A DNA stretch of 64,000 nt from Dyadobacter sp. 50-39 (GCA_001898145.1 MKSR01000012.1:186001-250000); one strand, 5' to 3'. Positions 27,259-36,086 are shown, counted from the stretch's first letter. Notes: generated by a model not told the origin, from the letters alone. Program-made: numbers and translations.

Positions 27259-28536
27259 TCAGTGTTCGAAGAATATGGAGGCGATCACAAATGCGATCAC
27301 GGAAATGACGATTCCAAACATGAAGACATTATAAGCCACACGCAGCAGCCGGTACTTCCTACCGAGCACAACTCCCTGCGAATAAACATCTTTCGTAAGG
27401 CTTCCGTACAGAAAATCCCGGTCATTCATCATCGTCTGCATGCCTTTGGAATACTCGTCAAACGACATCCGGTAGAAATTCCCGAAGAACAGCAGGTTCA
27501 CGCTCTTCGCATCGATATCATGCTGTGTGAACGTGCCGGGCGGGATCGTCGGGCGGGTAGAAAGTATCGAGAATACCATCGTAACCATACAAACCGTGAG
27601 CAGCATCATCGTCGGCAGGATCAGGTACGCATTGTCTTCCAGCTTCCGCACGAGCACGCTCAGGAGCACCGAAATGATGATAGACGTCGTGGTGATCATG
27701 ATATGCGCCTTATTATCGGCCATATCGCTCAGGCGCTGGTGGTTGTTGGAGCTGATCCGGAACATGGTTTCGATACCCTTGTCCGGCCGGTCGTCCTTTT
27801 TCTTTTTGCCTTCGGCTATTTCGGGAATAAATGCTTTTTCTTCCTTGTGTTTGATCACGTAATCCGCAACGACGGTCTCGGCATTGGTCGCCACGGAAGC
27901 GACGGGGCCGGACTCCTGCGCACTGGCTTCCTGCTCGTCTTCCAGCAGTTTTTGCTTCAACTTTTCGAGGTTCTTGCGCTTCTGCTTGTCCAGCAAGTCG
28001 CGGCAGTAGTCGGTTTGGTACTGGTGGTTTTCCAGTAATTTAATGGTACTTCTGCGCCATTCGGCCTTATCGATTTTCCGCCCCAGCCGCTGCTCCGCTT
28101 CTTTCCGCACCAGTTTGTTCCAGTCGCCAAATTCCGGCGTGCCCAAATGGTACAGATCAGCATCGCAAACTACCTGTTGGAGAAAATTGGCAGGGTTTTG
28201 CGGCCATACCGTGGCCAGAATGCAGCCTTGCACCTCCGCGATCACGTCTTCGTCCACCTCTTCCGAGCGCAGGAACTCGGCGGCCAGTTCGGCGCCCCGC
28301 TTCTCGTGTCCTGCGGCCTCGCCCGTGCTGTAACCCGTGTCATGAAACCACGCGGCCGTTACGACGATAAAAGTTTCTTTGTCCTCCAACCGGTAATGGT
28401 TGGCGATTTTGACGGCATTGGCCACCACCGACTCAGTGTGAACCAGGTTATGGTAACTGAGCTGCGCCAGCGCCTTCGTTCCGAAAAAATGGTGGACGTG
28501 ATGCTTAACCTTGTCGAGCCGATGGTTATAATTCAT
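27259..28536 (-). CDS. HD phosphohydrolase fused to Pycsar-type TM effector domain
   Basis: 425 residues with two domains. The N-terminal HD domain (about 1-180) has His29/His33 in YHNLVH, the His65-Asp66 pair in WFHDTGY and Asp125/Asp127 in VCDADLYH, so the metal site is intact. A charged linker (about 185-255) contains runs of Lys and Glu. Residues 256-425 match the Pycsar effector TM family (PF18967-like): RISSNNHQRLSDMADNKAHIM, then helices at about 279-297, 305-325 and 404-422. In Pycsar defence the effector binds cCMP or cUMP and disrupts the membrane. A fused HD domain could degrade the signal or act on another nucleotide; that is inference. It sits between ppk1 and a GAF protein on one strand. 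Confidence 0.85.
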   Translation of the reverse strand: MNYNHRLDKVKHHVHHFFGTKALAQLSYHNLVHTESVVANAVKIANHYRLEDKETFIVVTAAWFHDTGYSTGEAAGHEKRGAELAAEFLRSEEVDEDVIAEVQGCILATVWPQNPANFLQQVVCDADLYHLGTPEFGDWNKLVRKEAEQRLGRKIDKAEWRRSTIKLLENHQYQTDYCRDLLDKQKRKNLEKLKQKLLEDEQEASAQESGPVASVATNAETVVADYVIKHKEEKAFIPEIAEGKKKKDDRPDKGIETMFRISSNNHQRLSDMADNKAHIMITTTSIIISVLLSVLVRKLEDNAYLILPTMMLLTVCMVTMVFSILSTRPTIPPGTFTQHDIDAKSVNLLFFGNFYRMSFDEYSKGMQTMMNDRDFLYGSLTKDVYSQGVVLGRKYRLLRVAYNVFMFGIVISVIAFVIASIFFEH

Positions 28537-28560
28537 AAAACGTTCAGTTATAATGCTTCG

Positions 28561-30957
28561 TTAATTCCACTCCGTTTCCAGGTTCACGCCCACGCGGAGC
28601 GCTTTCAGGCCCGTAACTCCTTGCAAATCTTCGAGATCAAAGAATTCCAGGTCATCCAGTAAAGTATTTTTTTCCTGTAAATACCGGATATAGCCCACAT
28701 ATTCTTCGGCCGATTTACCATTGAAATACACCAGCGCAATCTTGCCCGGCTGGGTAAGCCGCTCGCCGGTACCCTTCACATGCACCTTGTCGATCCGCTT
28801 CTTGATGACCTGGTACCGGATATTATAGGCGCCTTCCACGTCGAACCGCCTTTCGTCGTCACGGAAACTGATGTCGATACTGCCGGAGTTGATAAAAATC
28901 AGCTGGGTCGTTTCGAGCGGCTTTTCCAGTTGCGGGATGAGCGAATGCGTGATCCGGGCAATGGCCGCCATGGTCGTCAATTGCCACAGACGAATGTTTT
29001 TGAGGTAAAGTTCGCTGAAACGCTTTTCCGGTTCAATGGACTGACCAATGTAAATGTCGTACTCGATACCGTCTGTACGGAACTTTTCGAAATAGCACGG
29101 GTACGATTCCTGGATTTCGTTGCGAAACAGGTCCAGGTACAGGTTTACCGATGAGTTGATCGCCTGCATCGATGCTTCCAGCTCCCGGCGGTTGGCAAAT
29201 GCCGAGCCGTGGTCCTCGTCGATCATGTCGAAATACTGGTCGATGCGGTTGCGCAGGACCAGTTCTCCGGGATCCATCGCGCCGGAGCCGAACATTTTCA
29301 GGCTTTCCTCTTTGAAATGCTGCAAGAACGGGTGCGCCTCGTTGTCGAGGAAATCCCGGATCTTCATTTCGTCGTTATCGGTACTTTCGTCGGTGATCTC
29401 CGCAATCCATTTCCGGCATTTGAAGATCATTTCGTCGGCCAGGCTAAACCCGAGTTTTTGTTTGAGAACAGTAAAGGTTTCTATCAATACGTTGAATTGG
29501 AGGCGAAGATCTTCCCTGAGTGCAGCGTTTCTTTCGAGCGTGGAATTCCGGATGTCGATCGCCCCGTAAAGCGGGAACACGTTCCGGAACTGAATGCTCT
29601 CGATTTCCGCATTTTGCGGGTTAAGGGCTTTGTCGCGGATGTAATGCCAGGCAGTTTCGCGGAAACGCCACTGTACGGCAGGCTGCAACGATGTAAACTT
29701 GTCGCGGATCACATTCTCGATCTGCAAGTTGAATTCATCGATGTAGTTGGTCATCATCTGGGCGATCCAGGGCAATGCAATATCCAGCTTCGCCAAAAGT
29801 CGTTCATCGATTGATTTCTGCTCTTTGGAATACACTTCCAGCACCCCTACTACCTTGTTGTCATGGTAAACGGGCAGCAATGCATACGCCTCCACCCCGT
29901 CATTTTGCAGAATGCGGATAAAATCCTGCTTTTTAGGGTCTTCCATCCCCAGGTTACGCAGCAGCAGCGTTTTCGGCGATTCGAAATACTGCGTGGCCAT
30001 ATCCAGGTAAGTCTGCTCGGCCATATCGTTTTCGGTGGCAGCGCTCATGAGCTTGCTGAACAATATCGAGCTGCGGTCGAAAACGAGTTTATTGTTGACA
30101 CGTAAAACGGCCATCAATCCAAAGTCGATCCCTGGATTTTCGACCAGCATTTTCAACGCACCCGCCACATAATTGAAATACGTTTTGGGATCGTACGAAG
30201 CACGGTCCAGGATCGTATTCTTGATATTTTCTACGGCATGTTCGGCCGTCACGTCATTCAGCGTGATCACCGAAAAGCCCTCGAAATGAAACAGGCTGTG
30301 CGGGAGCAGGCTGTTGAAGACATTGATATCGAAATTGTCTTGCAAATCGGACCGCAGCGAGTCGAGATCGAGCTCGGGCAGGCTGCCTTTGGCATACACT
30401 TCACAAAAACTGTTGTCTATGTGCACGCGGTAAAACTTCTGCAAGCCCGACTCGTCGTCCTTCAACGTAAGGATCATGTCCGGATGGTGGAGCGGGGGAA
30501 AATGGTAGAGCTTTTCCAGGATGAAGGAATAGAGCATCTGCATTTTCTGCTTGTAATTAACGCCGCGGTCTTCGATGAGATCGCAGCGCAAGTCGCCGCT
30601 TTTCTCGAAAAGCAGGCTGTAAAATCCCGACGTGCCATAAAATACAATAGGGCTGACGGGAGCACTCAACGCCCAGAAAACTTCCTTTTCGTTGGCGATA
30701 GGTGGCATAAGCATGCCATAGATCAAACTCAGTTCTTCCTTGTAGTTGGTGACTTCCGAGAGTGGAATATCCTGGCTGAAACGCGGATCGGCTTTCAGTT
30801 TGTCAAGAACCAGCGAGAAAAATGTCTTTTTGACCGTTTCTTCCTGATCGATTTTACTTTCCAGGAAACTGATGAAGCTCCGGAAGGAAATGGATGAGTC
30901 AAGTTTCTGGAGACCGTATGGTGTGTTTTGAGTTACATCAATCGTGATCGGTTCCAT
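28561..30957 (-). CDS. Large GAF-domain protein with class III cyclase-like signatures
   Basis: 798-residue soluble protein. Residues 1-245 are unassigned alpha/beta sequence. A GAF domain covers about 250-400 (ALLPVYHDNKVVGVLEVYS). Residues 457-473 (FPLYGAIDIRNST, with Asp468) resemble the first metal-binding strand of class III nucleotide cyclases, and 630-641 (GIEYDIYIGQSI) resembles the RIGIHTG strand. Residues 724-745 (VHVKGTGERL ... ALVYF) resemble the VKGKGEPVxVY end of such domains. The second metal Asp (usually GD) is not evident, and a roughly 100-residue helical insert separates the parts, so catalysis is doubtful. It lies 24 bases upstream of the HD-PycTM gene and is likely co-transcribed. 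Confidence 0.72.
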   Translation of the reverse strand: MEPITIDVTQNTPYGLQKLDSSISFRSFISFLESKIDQEETVKKTFFSLVLDKLKADPRFSQDIPLSEVTNYKEELSLIYGMLMPPIANEKEVFWALSAPVSPIVFYGTSGFYSLLFEKSGDLRCDLIEDRGVNYKQKMQMLYSFILEKLYHFPPLHHPDMILTLKDDESGLQKFYRVHIDNSFCEVYAKGSLPELDLDSLRSDLQDNFDINVFNSLLPHSLFHFEGFSVITLNDVTAEHAVENIKNTILDRASYDPKTYFNYVAGALKMLVENPGIDFGLMAVLRVNNKLVFDRSSILFSKLMSAATENDMAEQTYLDMATQYFESPKTLLLRNLGMEDPKKQDFIRILQNDGVEAYALLPVYHDNKVVGVLEVYSKEQKSIDERLLAKLDIALPWIAQMMTNYIDEFNLQIENVIRDKFTSLQPAVQWRFRETAWHYIRDKALNPQNAEIESIQFRNVFPLYGAIDIRNSTLERNAALREDLRLQFNVLIETFTVLKQKLGFSLADEMIFKCRKWIAEITDESTDNDEMKIRDFLDNEAHPFLQHFKEESLKMFGSGAMDPGELVLRNRIDQYFDMIDEDHGSAFANRRELEASMQAINSSVNLYLDLFRNEIQESYPCYFEKFRTDGIEYDIYIGQSIEPEKRFSELYLKNIRLWQLTTMAAIARITHSLIPQLEKPLETTQLIFINSGSIDISFRDDERRFDVEGAYNIRYQVIKKRIDKVHVKGTGERLTQPGKIALVYFNGKSAEEYVGYIRYLQEKNTLLDDLEFFDLEDLQGVTGLKALRVGVNLETEWN

Positions 30958-30972
30958 TATTCGGTTTTTTGC

Positions 30973-31019
30973 ACACTGAATGAATGCCCTGATGGCTTTC
31001 GGTTACTAAAATTCAGTGT
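30973..31019. promoter_or_regulatory. Inverted repeat upstream of the GAF gene
   Basis: ACACTGAAT (30973-30981) and its exact reverse complement ATTCAGTGT (31011-31019) flank 29 bases just upstream of the GAF gene start at 30957. Each arm has a nearby T tract. The spacing suits an operator rather than a simple hairpin; no regulator is known. Confidence 0.35.
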
Positions 31020-31062
31020 TTTTTGTCAAACTGCCAACGATAAACGTTGAATTACGGTTCCA

Positions 31063-32340
31063 TTAAACCGATTCGACCTTTTCCTGCGTTACCGAGGGCT
31101 TGATGATCATTCGCAGGGACTGATCTTTTGTAAAATAGGCGATCATCCAGTTGTAAAGCGTTTTCATGCGGTTACGATGGTTGATCAGCGAAATGAGGTG
31201 GATGAAAAGCCACGCCAGCCACGCGATGACGCCCTTGAAATGCACTTTCGGCGAAGGAAGGTCCACTACCGCTTTGGCGCGGCCGATGATGGCCATCGAG
31301 CCTTTGTCGACATACTTGAATGAGCGCAATGGCTGGTGCTCGGCGATGAGCCCGAAATTGCGCGCAAGATTTTTGCCCTGCTGGATCGCCACCTGCGCTA
31401 CCTGCGGGTGCCCGTTCGGGAAGCCTTCATCGGTGGTTTGCAGGCAGCAGTCGCCGATGGCGTAGATATTATAGGTGCCGCTGACCTTATTGTACGCGTC
31501 CACCAGCATTCTGCGCCCGCGGCCGTACGCCTCGGGCGGGACACCGTCGAACACGCGGCCGGTCACACCGGCGGCCCAGATGAGTGTTTTGGCATCGATG
31601 CTATCCCCTTCCGAGAAATAAACCTTATCGTCTACAAAGTCGGATACGTGGGTGTTCAATCGGATTTTCACGCCCAGTCTGCGCAATGCATCGTGGGTAT
31701 CCTGCTGCGACGCCTTGCTCATGGGCGAAAGCAATGCTTCGCTGCCGTCGACCAGGTATATTTCACTTCCTTTGCCGGCAAGTTCCGGATATTCCTTGCG
31801 GAGAATGCCGTTACGCATTTCGGCAAACATACCGGAGATTTCCACGCCCGTAGGGCCTCCGCCCGCAATTACGACCGTGAGCAGCTTTTTGATCTCCTCA
31901 GGGTCGGTGCTGAGCGTTGCCTGCTCCATTTGCATCAGCAGCTTGTTTCGCATGCTGATCGCATCTTCGAGCGTTTTCATGGGCGTCGCATTCCTTTTCA
32001 CATTCTCCATTCCGAAGAAATTCGTTTCCGCCCCGGTGGCGAATACAAGGAAGTCGTACGAGAGCTCGCCGTTATGCAGGATAATCTTGTTCTCAGCAGG
32101 CACTACCTTTTGCAGCTCTCCCAACCGGAAGTGAAGGTTCTCTTTTCCCGAAAAAAGCTTCCTGAAAGGGTAACTGATGCTCGATGGTTCCAGGAAGGCT
32201 GTTGCTACCTGGTATATCAGCGGCGGAAAGAAGTTGTAATTGTTCTTATCGACCAGCGTTACCTCAAATTTCCTGCTCTTTGCAAGGTCCAGCGCCAGAT
32301 TAACACCGGCAAATCCTCCTCCTACGATTACAATATTCAT
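31063..32340 (-). CDS. ndh: Type II NADH dehydrogenase-like FAD oxidoreductase
   Basis: 425 residues. N-terminal FAD-binding Rossmann motif IVGGGFAGVNLALDLA, second nucleotide motif VVIAGGGPTGVEISG for NADH, and AIGDCCLQ near the FAD-binding C-terminal motif. The C-terminal 70 or so residues include a hydrophobic stretch (GVIAWLAWLFIHLISL) that suits membrane attachment, as in type II enzymes that pass electrons from NADH to quinone without proton pumping. The length is typical. It lies 66 bases downstream of the methyltransferase gene at the end of the minus-strand lipid group, and may or may not be in the same transcript. Confidence 0.88.
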   Translation of the reverse strand: MNIVIVGGGFAGVNLALDLAKSRKFEVTLVDKNNYNFFPPLIYQVATAFLEPSSISYPFRKLFSGKENLHFRLGELQKVVPAENKIILHNGELSYDFLVFATGAETNFFGMENVKRNATPMKTLEDAISMRNKLLMQMEQATLSTDPEEIKKLLTVVIAGGGPTGVEISGMFAEMRNGILRKEYPELAGKGSEIYLVDGSEALLSPMSKASQQDTHDALRRLGVKIRLNTHVSDFVDDKVYFSEGDSIDAKTLIWAAGVTGRVFDGVPPEAYGRGRRMLVDAYNKVSGTYNIYAIGDCCLQTTDEGFPNGHPQVAQVAIQQGKNLARNFGLIAEHQPLRSFKYVDKGSMAIIGRAKAVVDLPSPKVHFKGVIAWLAWLFIHLISLINHRNRMKTLYNWMIAYFTKDQSLRMIIKPSVTQEKVESV

Positions 32341-32406
32341 GGTGCTTTAATTATTAGGGGGTTGTCAATGAAATTCACCGGGTTCAGGAGGAGGCTGGCA
32401 ATAAAT

Positions 32407-33135
32407 TCATGCCATGCTGTCGGTCATCTTGCCAGATTTCTTCAAATACCGTACATAACCGTACACAGCCCCTAGCATGAGTACGATTACAGCAAACACC
32501 GTGACGCGGCTGTCAGCCTCCGGCACGATCTCCGGGTATTTGAAAATCAGTATGGCTACGATGCCTATCAGCCATACGAGCAATGTATTGTATTCTTTCA
32601 AAAGCCAGCGTTTGTAATTGAAGCGCATGTCTTTGAATGTTTCCGAAATACCGCTGAAATTGATCAGCCAGCGGTTCACCCGGCTGCAATAGGCATCGAA
32701 TTGCGCGCCGAATTTGTTCCTTAGAAAATTCTCCTCAGCCAACACAATCGTCTGATAGATAAACAAAAACAGCGGCATTACGATTCCGACGTAGATCAGC
32801 GAATTGGCCAGAATACCCACGCCGAGCAGCATCAGGATGTTCCCTACATACAGCGGGTTACGGCAATGCCGGAAAATCCCCTCCGTTACCAGCGTTTCGG
32901 CATACACCTTTTTGTCGCGCCCGCCACGGATAATGTACGCCAGGCCAATGGTAATGCCGCGGATAAGCTCTCCCGAAAACGTCACGAGTAATCCGAGGAT
33001 CACCGGGTAGAGATAATAATGCGGGCCGAACTGCTCACGCGAAAAAATCGGCGGCGACGGTACGAATAGCAGCAGGTACAGGACGATAAACAGGTTATTT
33101 CTGTACTTGAAAAAGAAGTTACCGATCGCGATCAT
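32407..33135 (-). CDS. Isoprenylcysteine carboxyl methyltransferase-like membrane methyltransferase
   Basis: 242-residue integral-membrane protein with about six hydrophobic segments. The ICMT/phospholipid methyltransferase signature is FRHCRNPLYVGNILMLLG near residue 95, followed by EENFLRNKFGAQFDAYCSRVNRW, which carries the SAM- and substrate-binding Glu and Tyr. Family members methylate prenyl-cysteine, phosphatidylethanolamine or other membrane-embedded acceptors. Its start overlaps the CmoA-like stop by 4 bases, so the two SAM enzymes are coupled, and both lie in a lipid operon; a lipid acceptor is therefore the favoured inference. Confidence 0.8.
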   Translation of the reverse strand: MIAIGNFFFKYRNNLFIVLYLLLFVPSPPIFSREQFGPHYYLYPVILGLLVTFSGELIRGITIGLAYIIRGGRDKKVYAETLVTEGIFRHCRNPLYVGNILMLLGVGILANSLIYVGIVMPLFLFIYQTIVLAEENFLRNKFGAQFDAYCSRVNRWLINFSGISETFKDMRFNYKRWLLKEYNTLLVWLIGIVAILIFKYPEIVPEADSRVTVFAVIVLMLGAVYGYVRYLKKSGKMTDSMA

Positions 33136-33881
33136 GATTTTTTATAAGCTATCATTCCTGAAAAATTGTACCACTTGAAGAAAATTTCGCAGTCGGCGAA
33201 ACCGGCCTCTTTCAGCAGAAGCATGTTTTCAGACAACTTGTACGGGATGAGCACATTTTCGAGCGCTTCGCGTTTCTGCGAGATTTCGAGCTCGCTGTAA
33301 TGGTTCCGGCGCTTATAGTTGTAATAGTATTTAATAAAATCACGATTGAATACGCTGCTCTCGGCCAGCACTTTCTCCACCAGCAGCAGTACGCCTCCGG
33401 GGTTCAATCCGTCATATATGTTTCTCAGAAGCCTTTCGCGGTACAGTGGCCTTACGAATTGCAGCGTAAGGCAAAGGATCACGACAGAACCGTTATGAAT
33501 AGGAAGCTGCTGGTGCAAATCGCCTGCGACGAGGTCGTAAGGCCTTACAAAACCCGCCTCTTTCAGCTTCACATCGCATTTATCGAGCATTTCCTGCGAC
33601 TCGTCGATCCCGATGAACCGGATGTCCGAGGGAATGAGTTGGTCGAGACCGATCAGCGTCGTGCCGGTAGAGCAGCCCAGATCGTACACAAATGTCCCTT
33701 CCTTCACATGGTCGGCAGCGATCTCGGCGAGCATTCGCTGCATCTCGTTGTAATAAGGTACTGACCTGCTCACCATGTCGTCAAAGACATTGACCACCGT
33801 CGTGCCGAATTTGAAATCGGAAACTTTGGTGATTTCATCTTTGAAGACCTGGTCTGAATTCTCACTTCCAAGGTTCTTCAT
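33132..33881 (-). CDS. cmoA: Carboxy-S-adenosyl-L-methionine synthase-like (CmoA family)
   Basis: 249 residues, the usual CmoA length. Landmarks are VFDDMVSRSVPYYNEM, the SAM loop VYDLGCSTGTT, GIDESQEML, LTLQFVRP, GLNPGGVLLLVEK and RNHYSELEISQKREALENVL, all close to E. coli CmoA in wording. CmoA makes carboxy-SAM from SAM and prephenate for tRNA wobble-uridine modification with CmoB. No cmoB is present in this window, and the gene is embedded in lipid genes between a fatty-acid-hydroxylase-like and an ICMT-like gene. Use of carboxy-SAM by another enzyme is an open inference. Confidence 0.82.
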   Translation of the reverse strand: MKNLGSENSDQVFKDEITKVSDFKFGTTVVNVFDDMVSRSVPYYNEMQRMLAEIAADHVKEGTFVYDLGCSTGTTLIGLDQLIPSDIRFIGIDESQEMLDKCDVKLKEAGFVRPYDLVAGDLHQQLPIHNGSVVILCLTLQFVRPLYRERLLRNIYDGLNPGGVLLLVEKVLAESSVFNRDFIKYYYNYKRRNHYSELEISQKREALENVLIPYKLSENMLLLKEAGFADCEIFFKWYNFSGMIAYKKS

Positions 33882-33896
33882 AAGTTAAAGTTACAG

Positions 33897-34535
33897 TTAG
33901 ATTGAGTTAGATTTCGGGGCGCGCGTTTCGTTGGAGTCGAAAACCCTGTCCCAAATATCTGAACTTACACCGTAACCTTTACTAGCATCTGAATAATGAT
34001 GTTGCATGTGATGCTTTTTTAATTTCTTCCAGAACCCGGATTTGAAATTGGCATGATGCAACGCATAATGGCTCATATCATAAAAGAGATACCCTGCCAT
34101 AAACCCCGAATAGAAAGCCGCCACGTAGTATTCACTTAAAAACACCGTGAACAGGAAGTAGAAGGCCGTCGCCAGCGGAATGCTTACCGAAGGCGGCATT
34201 ACCAGCCTTTTGGCGTCATTGGGGTAGTCATGATGCACACCGTGGAAGATGAAATGGATACGTTCCATAAACTTGCCGCGGGGTGTAAAATGAAACACAA
34301 ACCGGTGCATAAAGTATTCGGTGAATGTCCAGAAGAACAAGCCGCCGGATACCACTCCTACAAAATTGTACCAGACCATTTCTCCCGGGCCGAGCGCTTT
34401 CCAGGAAAAGTAGAGGATTACCGGCACGAAAATGAAAAGGGGCACTGAGTAATGTACCTTCGAGAATGCTTCAAGAAAGTTACTTTTAAACATCCTTGAA
34501 GATTCCGTAGAATTGGAGACATAATTTCTAGCCAT
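33897..34535 (-). CDS. Fatty-acid-hydroxylase / sterol-desaturase-family membrane oxygenase
   Basis: 212 residues, four or so membrane segments and the eight-histidine di-iron pattern: His77/His82 (HRFVFH), His98/101/102 (HGVHHDYP), His156/160/161 (HYALHH) and His175/176/179/180 (HHMQHH). The spacing resembles fatty acid 2-hydroxylase (FA2H/Scs7), which hydroxylates the acyl chain of sphingolipids. Alpha-hydroxy ceramides are known from related Bacteroidota. The position in the same locus as serine palmitoyltransferase fits that role. It ends 15 bases before the CmoA-like gene and begins one base after the DUF4833 gene. Confidence 0.85.
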   Translation of the reverse strand: MARNYVSNSTESSRMFKSNFLEAFSKVHYSVPLFIFVPVILYFSWKALGPGEMVWYNFVGVVSGGLFFWTFTEYFMHRFVFHFTPRGKFMERIHFIFHGVHHDYPNDAKRLVMPPSVSIPLATAFYFLFTVFLSEYYVAAFYSGFMAGYLFYDMSHYALHHANFKSGFWKKLKKHHMQHHYSDASKGYGVSSDIWDRVFDSNETRAPKSNSI

Positions 34536-34536
34536 G

Positions 34537-35106
34537 TCAGGATGGTTTTATTCGCTGAATAATAGTTTTACCCGTGGCAATCTCGGTGCCTTTGAGCTCG
34601 ATGTATAGCACATTGGGCGACCAGAACGTACCGCCGTCGATCCGGATGAACACCCTGCTCAGGATGCATTCCTTTTTATCGATGCTGGTATAAACATGAT
34701 ATTCGTTCCGGGTATCCCTCCGCAGGTAGAGCGGCAGTTTCGAATAGGCTACCGAACGAAGCTCGTAGCTCGCATTGCCGATCGATTTCGAATTGATCCC
34801 ATAGGCAAATTTGCGCTGCAAATAATTGAGCTCCTTGCGTATCCCGCCTTCCGGATATCGGATCCAGAATGTATTAACGGGATTCTTTTCGCTGATTTTT
34901 CCTTGTTTGTCGACGTTAAGCTGGTAACAGATTGTATTCGTATTCGGATCGCGCTGAATGTAAAAAAGTAGCCCGGGAACGTTGTTCGGCACCGGAAACT
35001 CGTCCGGGTCCGCGGCCGTCGTGCCGGCTTTTTTGTCGGATAATCCTCCTGCATACGAAACAAGCGTCAGGCAGAGCGCCATCAGAATGTTGAGTACGTA
35101 TTTCAT
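34537..35106 (-). CDS. DUF4833 secreted protein
   Basis: 189 residues with an N-terminal signal peptide (LNILMALCLTLVSYAGG). The mature part matches DUF4833: FPVPNNVPGLLFYIQRDPN, NTICYQLNV, FWIRYPEGGIRKELNYLQRKFAYGI and YVYTSIDKKECILSRVFI-type strands. Function is unknown. The downstream stop lies one base from the hydroxylase start, so co-transcription with lipid-modifying enzymes is likely and an envelope-lipid role is a fair inference. Confidence 0.8.
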   Translation of the reverse strand: MKYVLNILMALCLTLVSYAGGLSDKKAGTTAADPDEFPVPNNVPGLLFYIQRDPNTNTICYQLNVDKQGKISEKNPVNTFWIRYPEGGIRKELNYLQRKFAYGINSKSIGNASYELRSVAYSKLPLYLRRDTRNEYHVYTSIDKKECILSRVFIRIDGGTFWSPNVLYIELKGTEIATGKTIIQRIKPS

Positions 35107-35126
35107 GACTGGTTAAAAAACTACAT

Positions 35127-36044
35127 TCAAAAAATGGCTTGTGCGATAATCTCACGGTCGCATTCGCCGTATTGCAAAACTTCCTGTACATCCTCCGCAT
35201 TGCCCGAAAACGGCCCGGACGACTGAATTTTCAGCGTCGCCATCGCTGCCCCGAACTCCCCTGCTTCCTGTACGCCTACGCCTTTCACGCGCTGGCTCAG
35301 GTAGCCGGCCATGTACGTATCCCCGCAGCCTGTGGCGTCCACGACGTCCGTCGGTTTGTAAGCCGGGATCTGGTAGAAATGCTCGTCTTTGTAAATCAGC
35401 GAACCTTTGCTGCCCAGTGTGATGATCACTTCTTTTACCCCCAGATTGGCGAGATATTTCGCACCTTCGATCACGTCGCTCGTGCCTGCCACCACTTCCA
35501 TTTCAAACTCATTGGCTTTAAGAATGTCGATGTAGGGCAATGCTTCCTTCTTATCTTCCCAATCGGTATAAAAAACCTTCTGATCTTTCACATAGCGCAG
35601 GTACCCCTGGATGTCGAGCGAGACCTTGCCTTTCGCCGCCAGCATTTTGATCAGGTCCACGGTAATGTCGTCAGAAAGCAATGGTCCTAAGTGAAAGTAC
35701 TTCGCTTCGATGACGGGCATTTGCGACACGGTGAACGGTGCGGCCTTGTGCAGCACGTTCTGCTCACGGTGGTCCTGGTTGGCACTGTAAATGTTTTCGA
35801 AATAGACGGTGTACGGGCTGTGTTGGGAAAATACTTCAATGTTCTCTTCGCGCAGACCGGTAACGATATGGCTTTCCTTTTCAGCCAAAGCCGTTACGAG
35901 CATATAGCGGACGTCGAACTGCCGGAGCGCCTTCGAAAAATAGAACGAAGTGCCCCCGGGCATATACTTGACAGATTGGGCAGTAACTACTTTATCCAAA
36001 GTGATATGCCCGATGGTACAAATGTCGTACATGGTATTCTTCAA
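35127..36044 (-). CDS. PfkB-family carbohydrate/polyol kinase
   Basis: 305-residue ribokinase-type kinase. The C-terminal signature DVVDATGCGDTYMAGYL contains the anion-hole GCGD and catalytic Asp. The N-terminal motif GHITLDKV and PGGTSFYFSKALRQF match the PfkB substrate site. PfkB members phosphorylate sugars, nucleosides and, in some archaea, myo-inositol. Substrate is not determined by sequence alone. It sits 42 bases after the HAD gene and 20 bases before DUF4833; in the lipid context a polyol head-group precursor such as inositol is plausible. Confidence 0.85.
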   Translation of the reverse strand: MKNTMYDICTIGHITLDKVVTAQSVKYMPGGTSFYFSKALRQFDVRYMLVTALAEKESHIVTGLREENIEVFSQHSPYTVYFENIYSANQDHREQNVLHKAAPFTVSQMPVIEAKYFHLGPLLSDDITVDLIKMLAAKGKVSLDIQGYLRYVKDQKVFYTDWEDKKEALPYIDILKANEFEMEVVAGTSDVIEGAKYLANLGVKEVIITLGSKGSLIYKDEHFYQIPAYKPTDVVDATGCGDTYMAGYLSQRVKGVGVQEAGEFGAAMATLKIQSSGPFSGNAEDVQEVLQYGECDREIIAQAIF

Positions 36045-36086
36045 TTATTTTCACCGTGCATTTCGATGCCTGGCAAAAAGTTAAAA

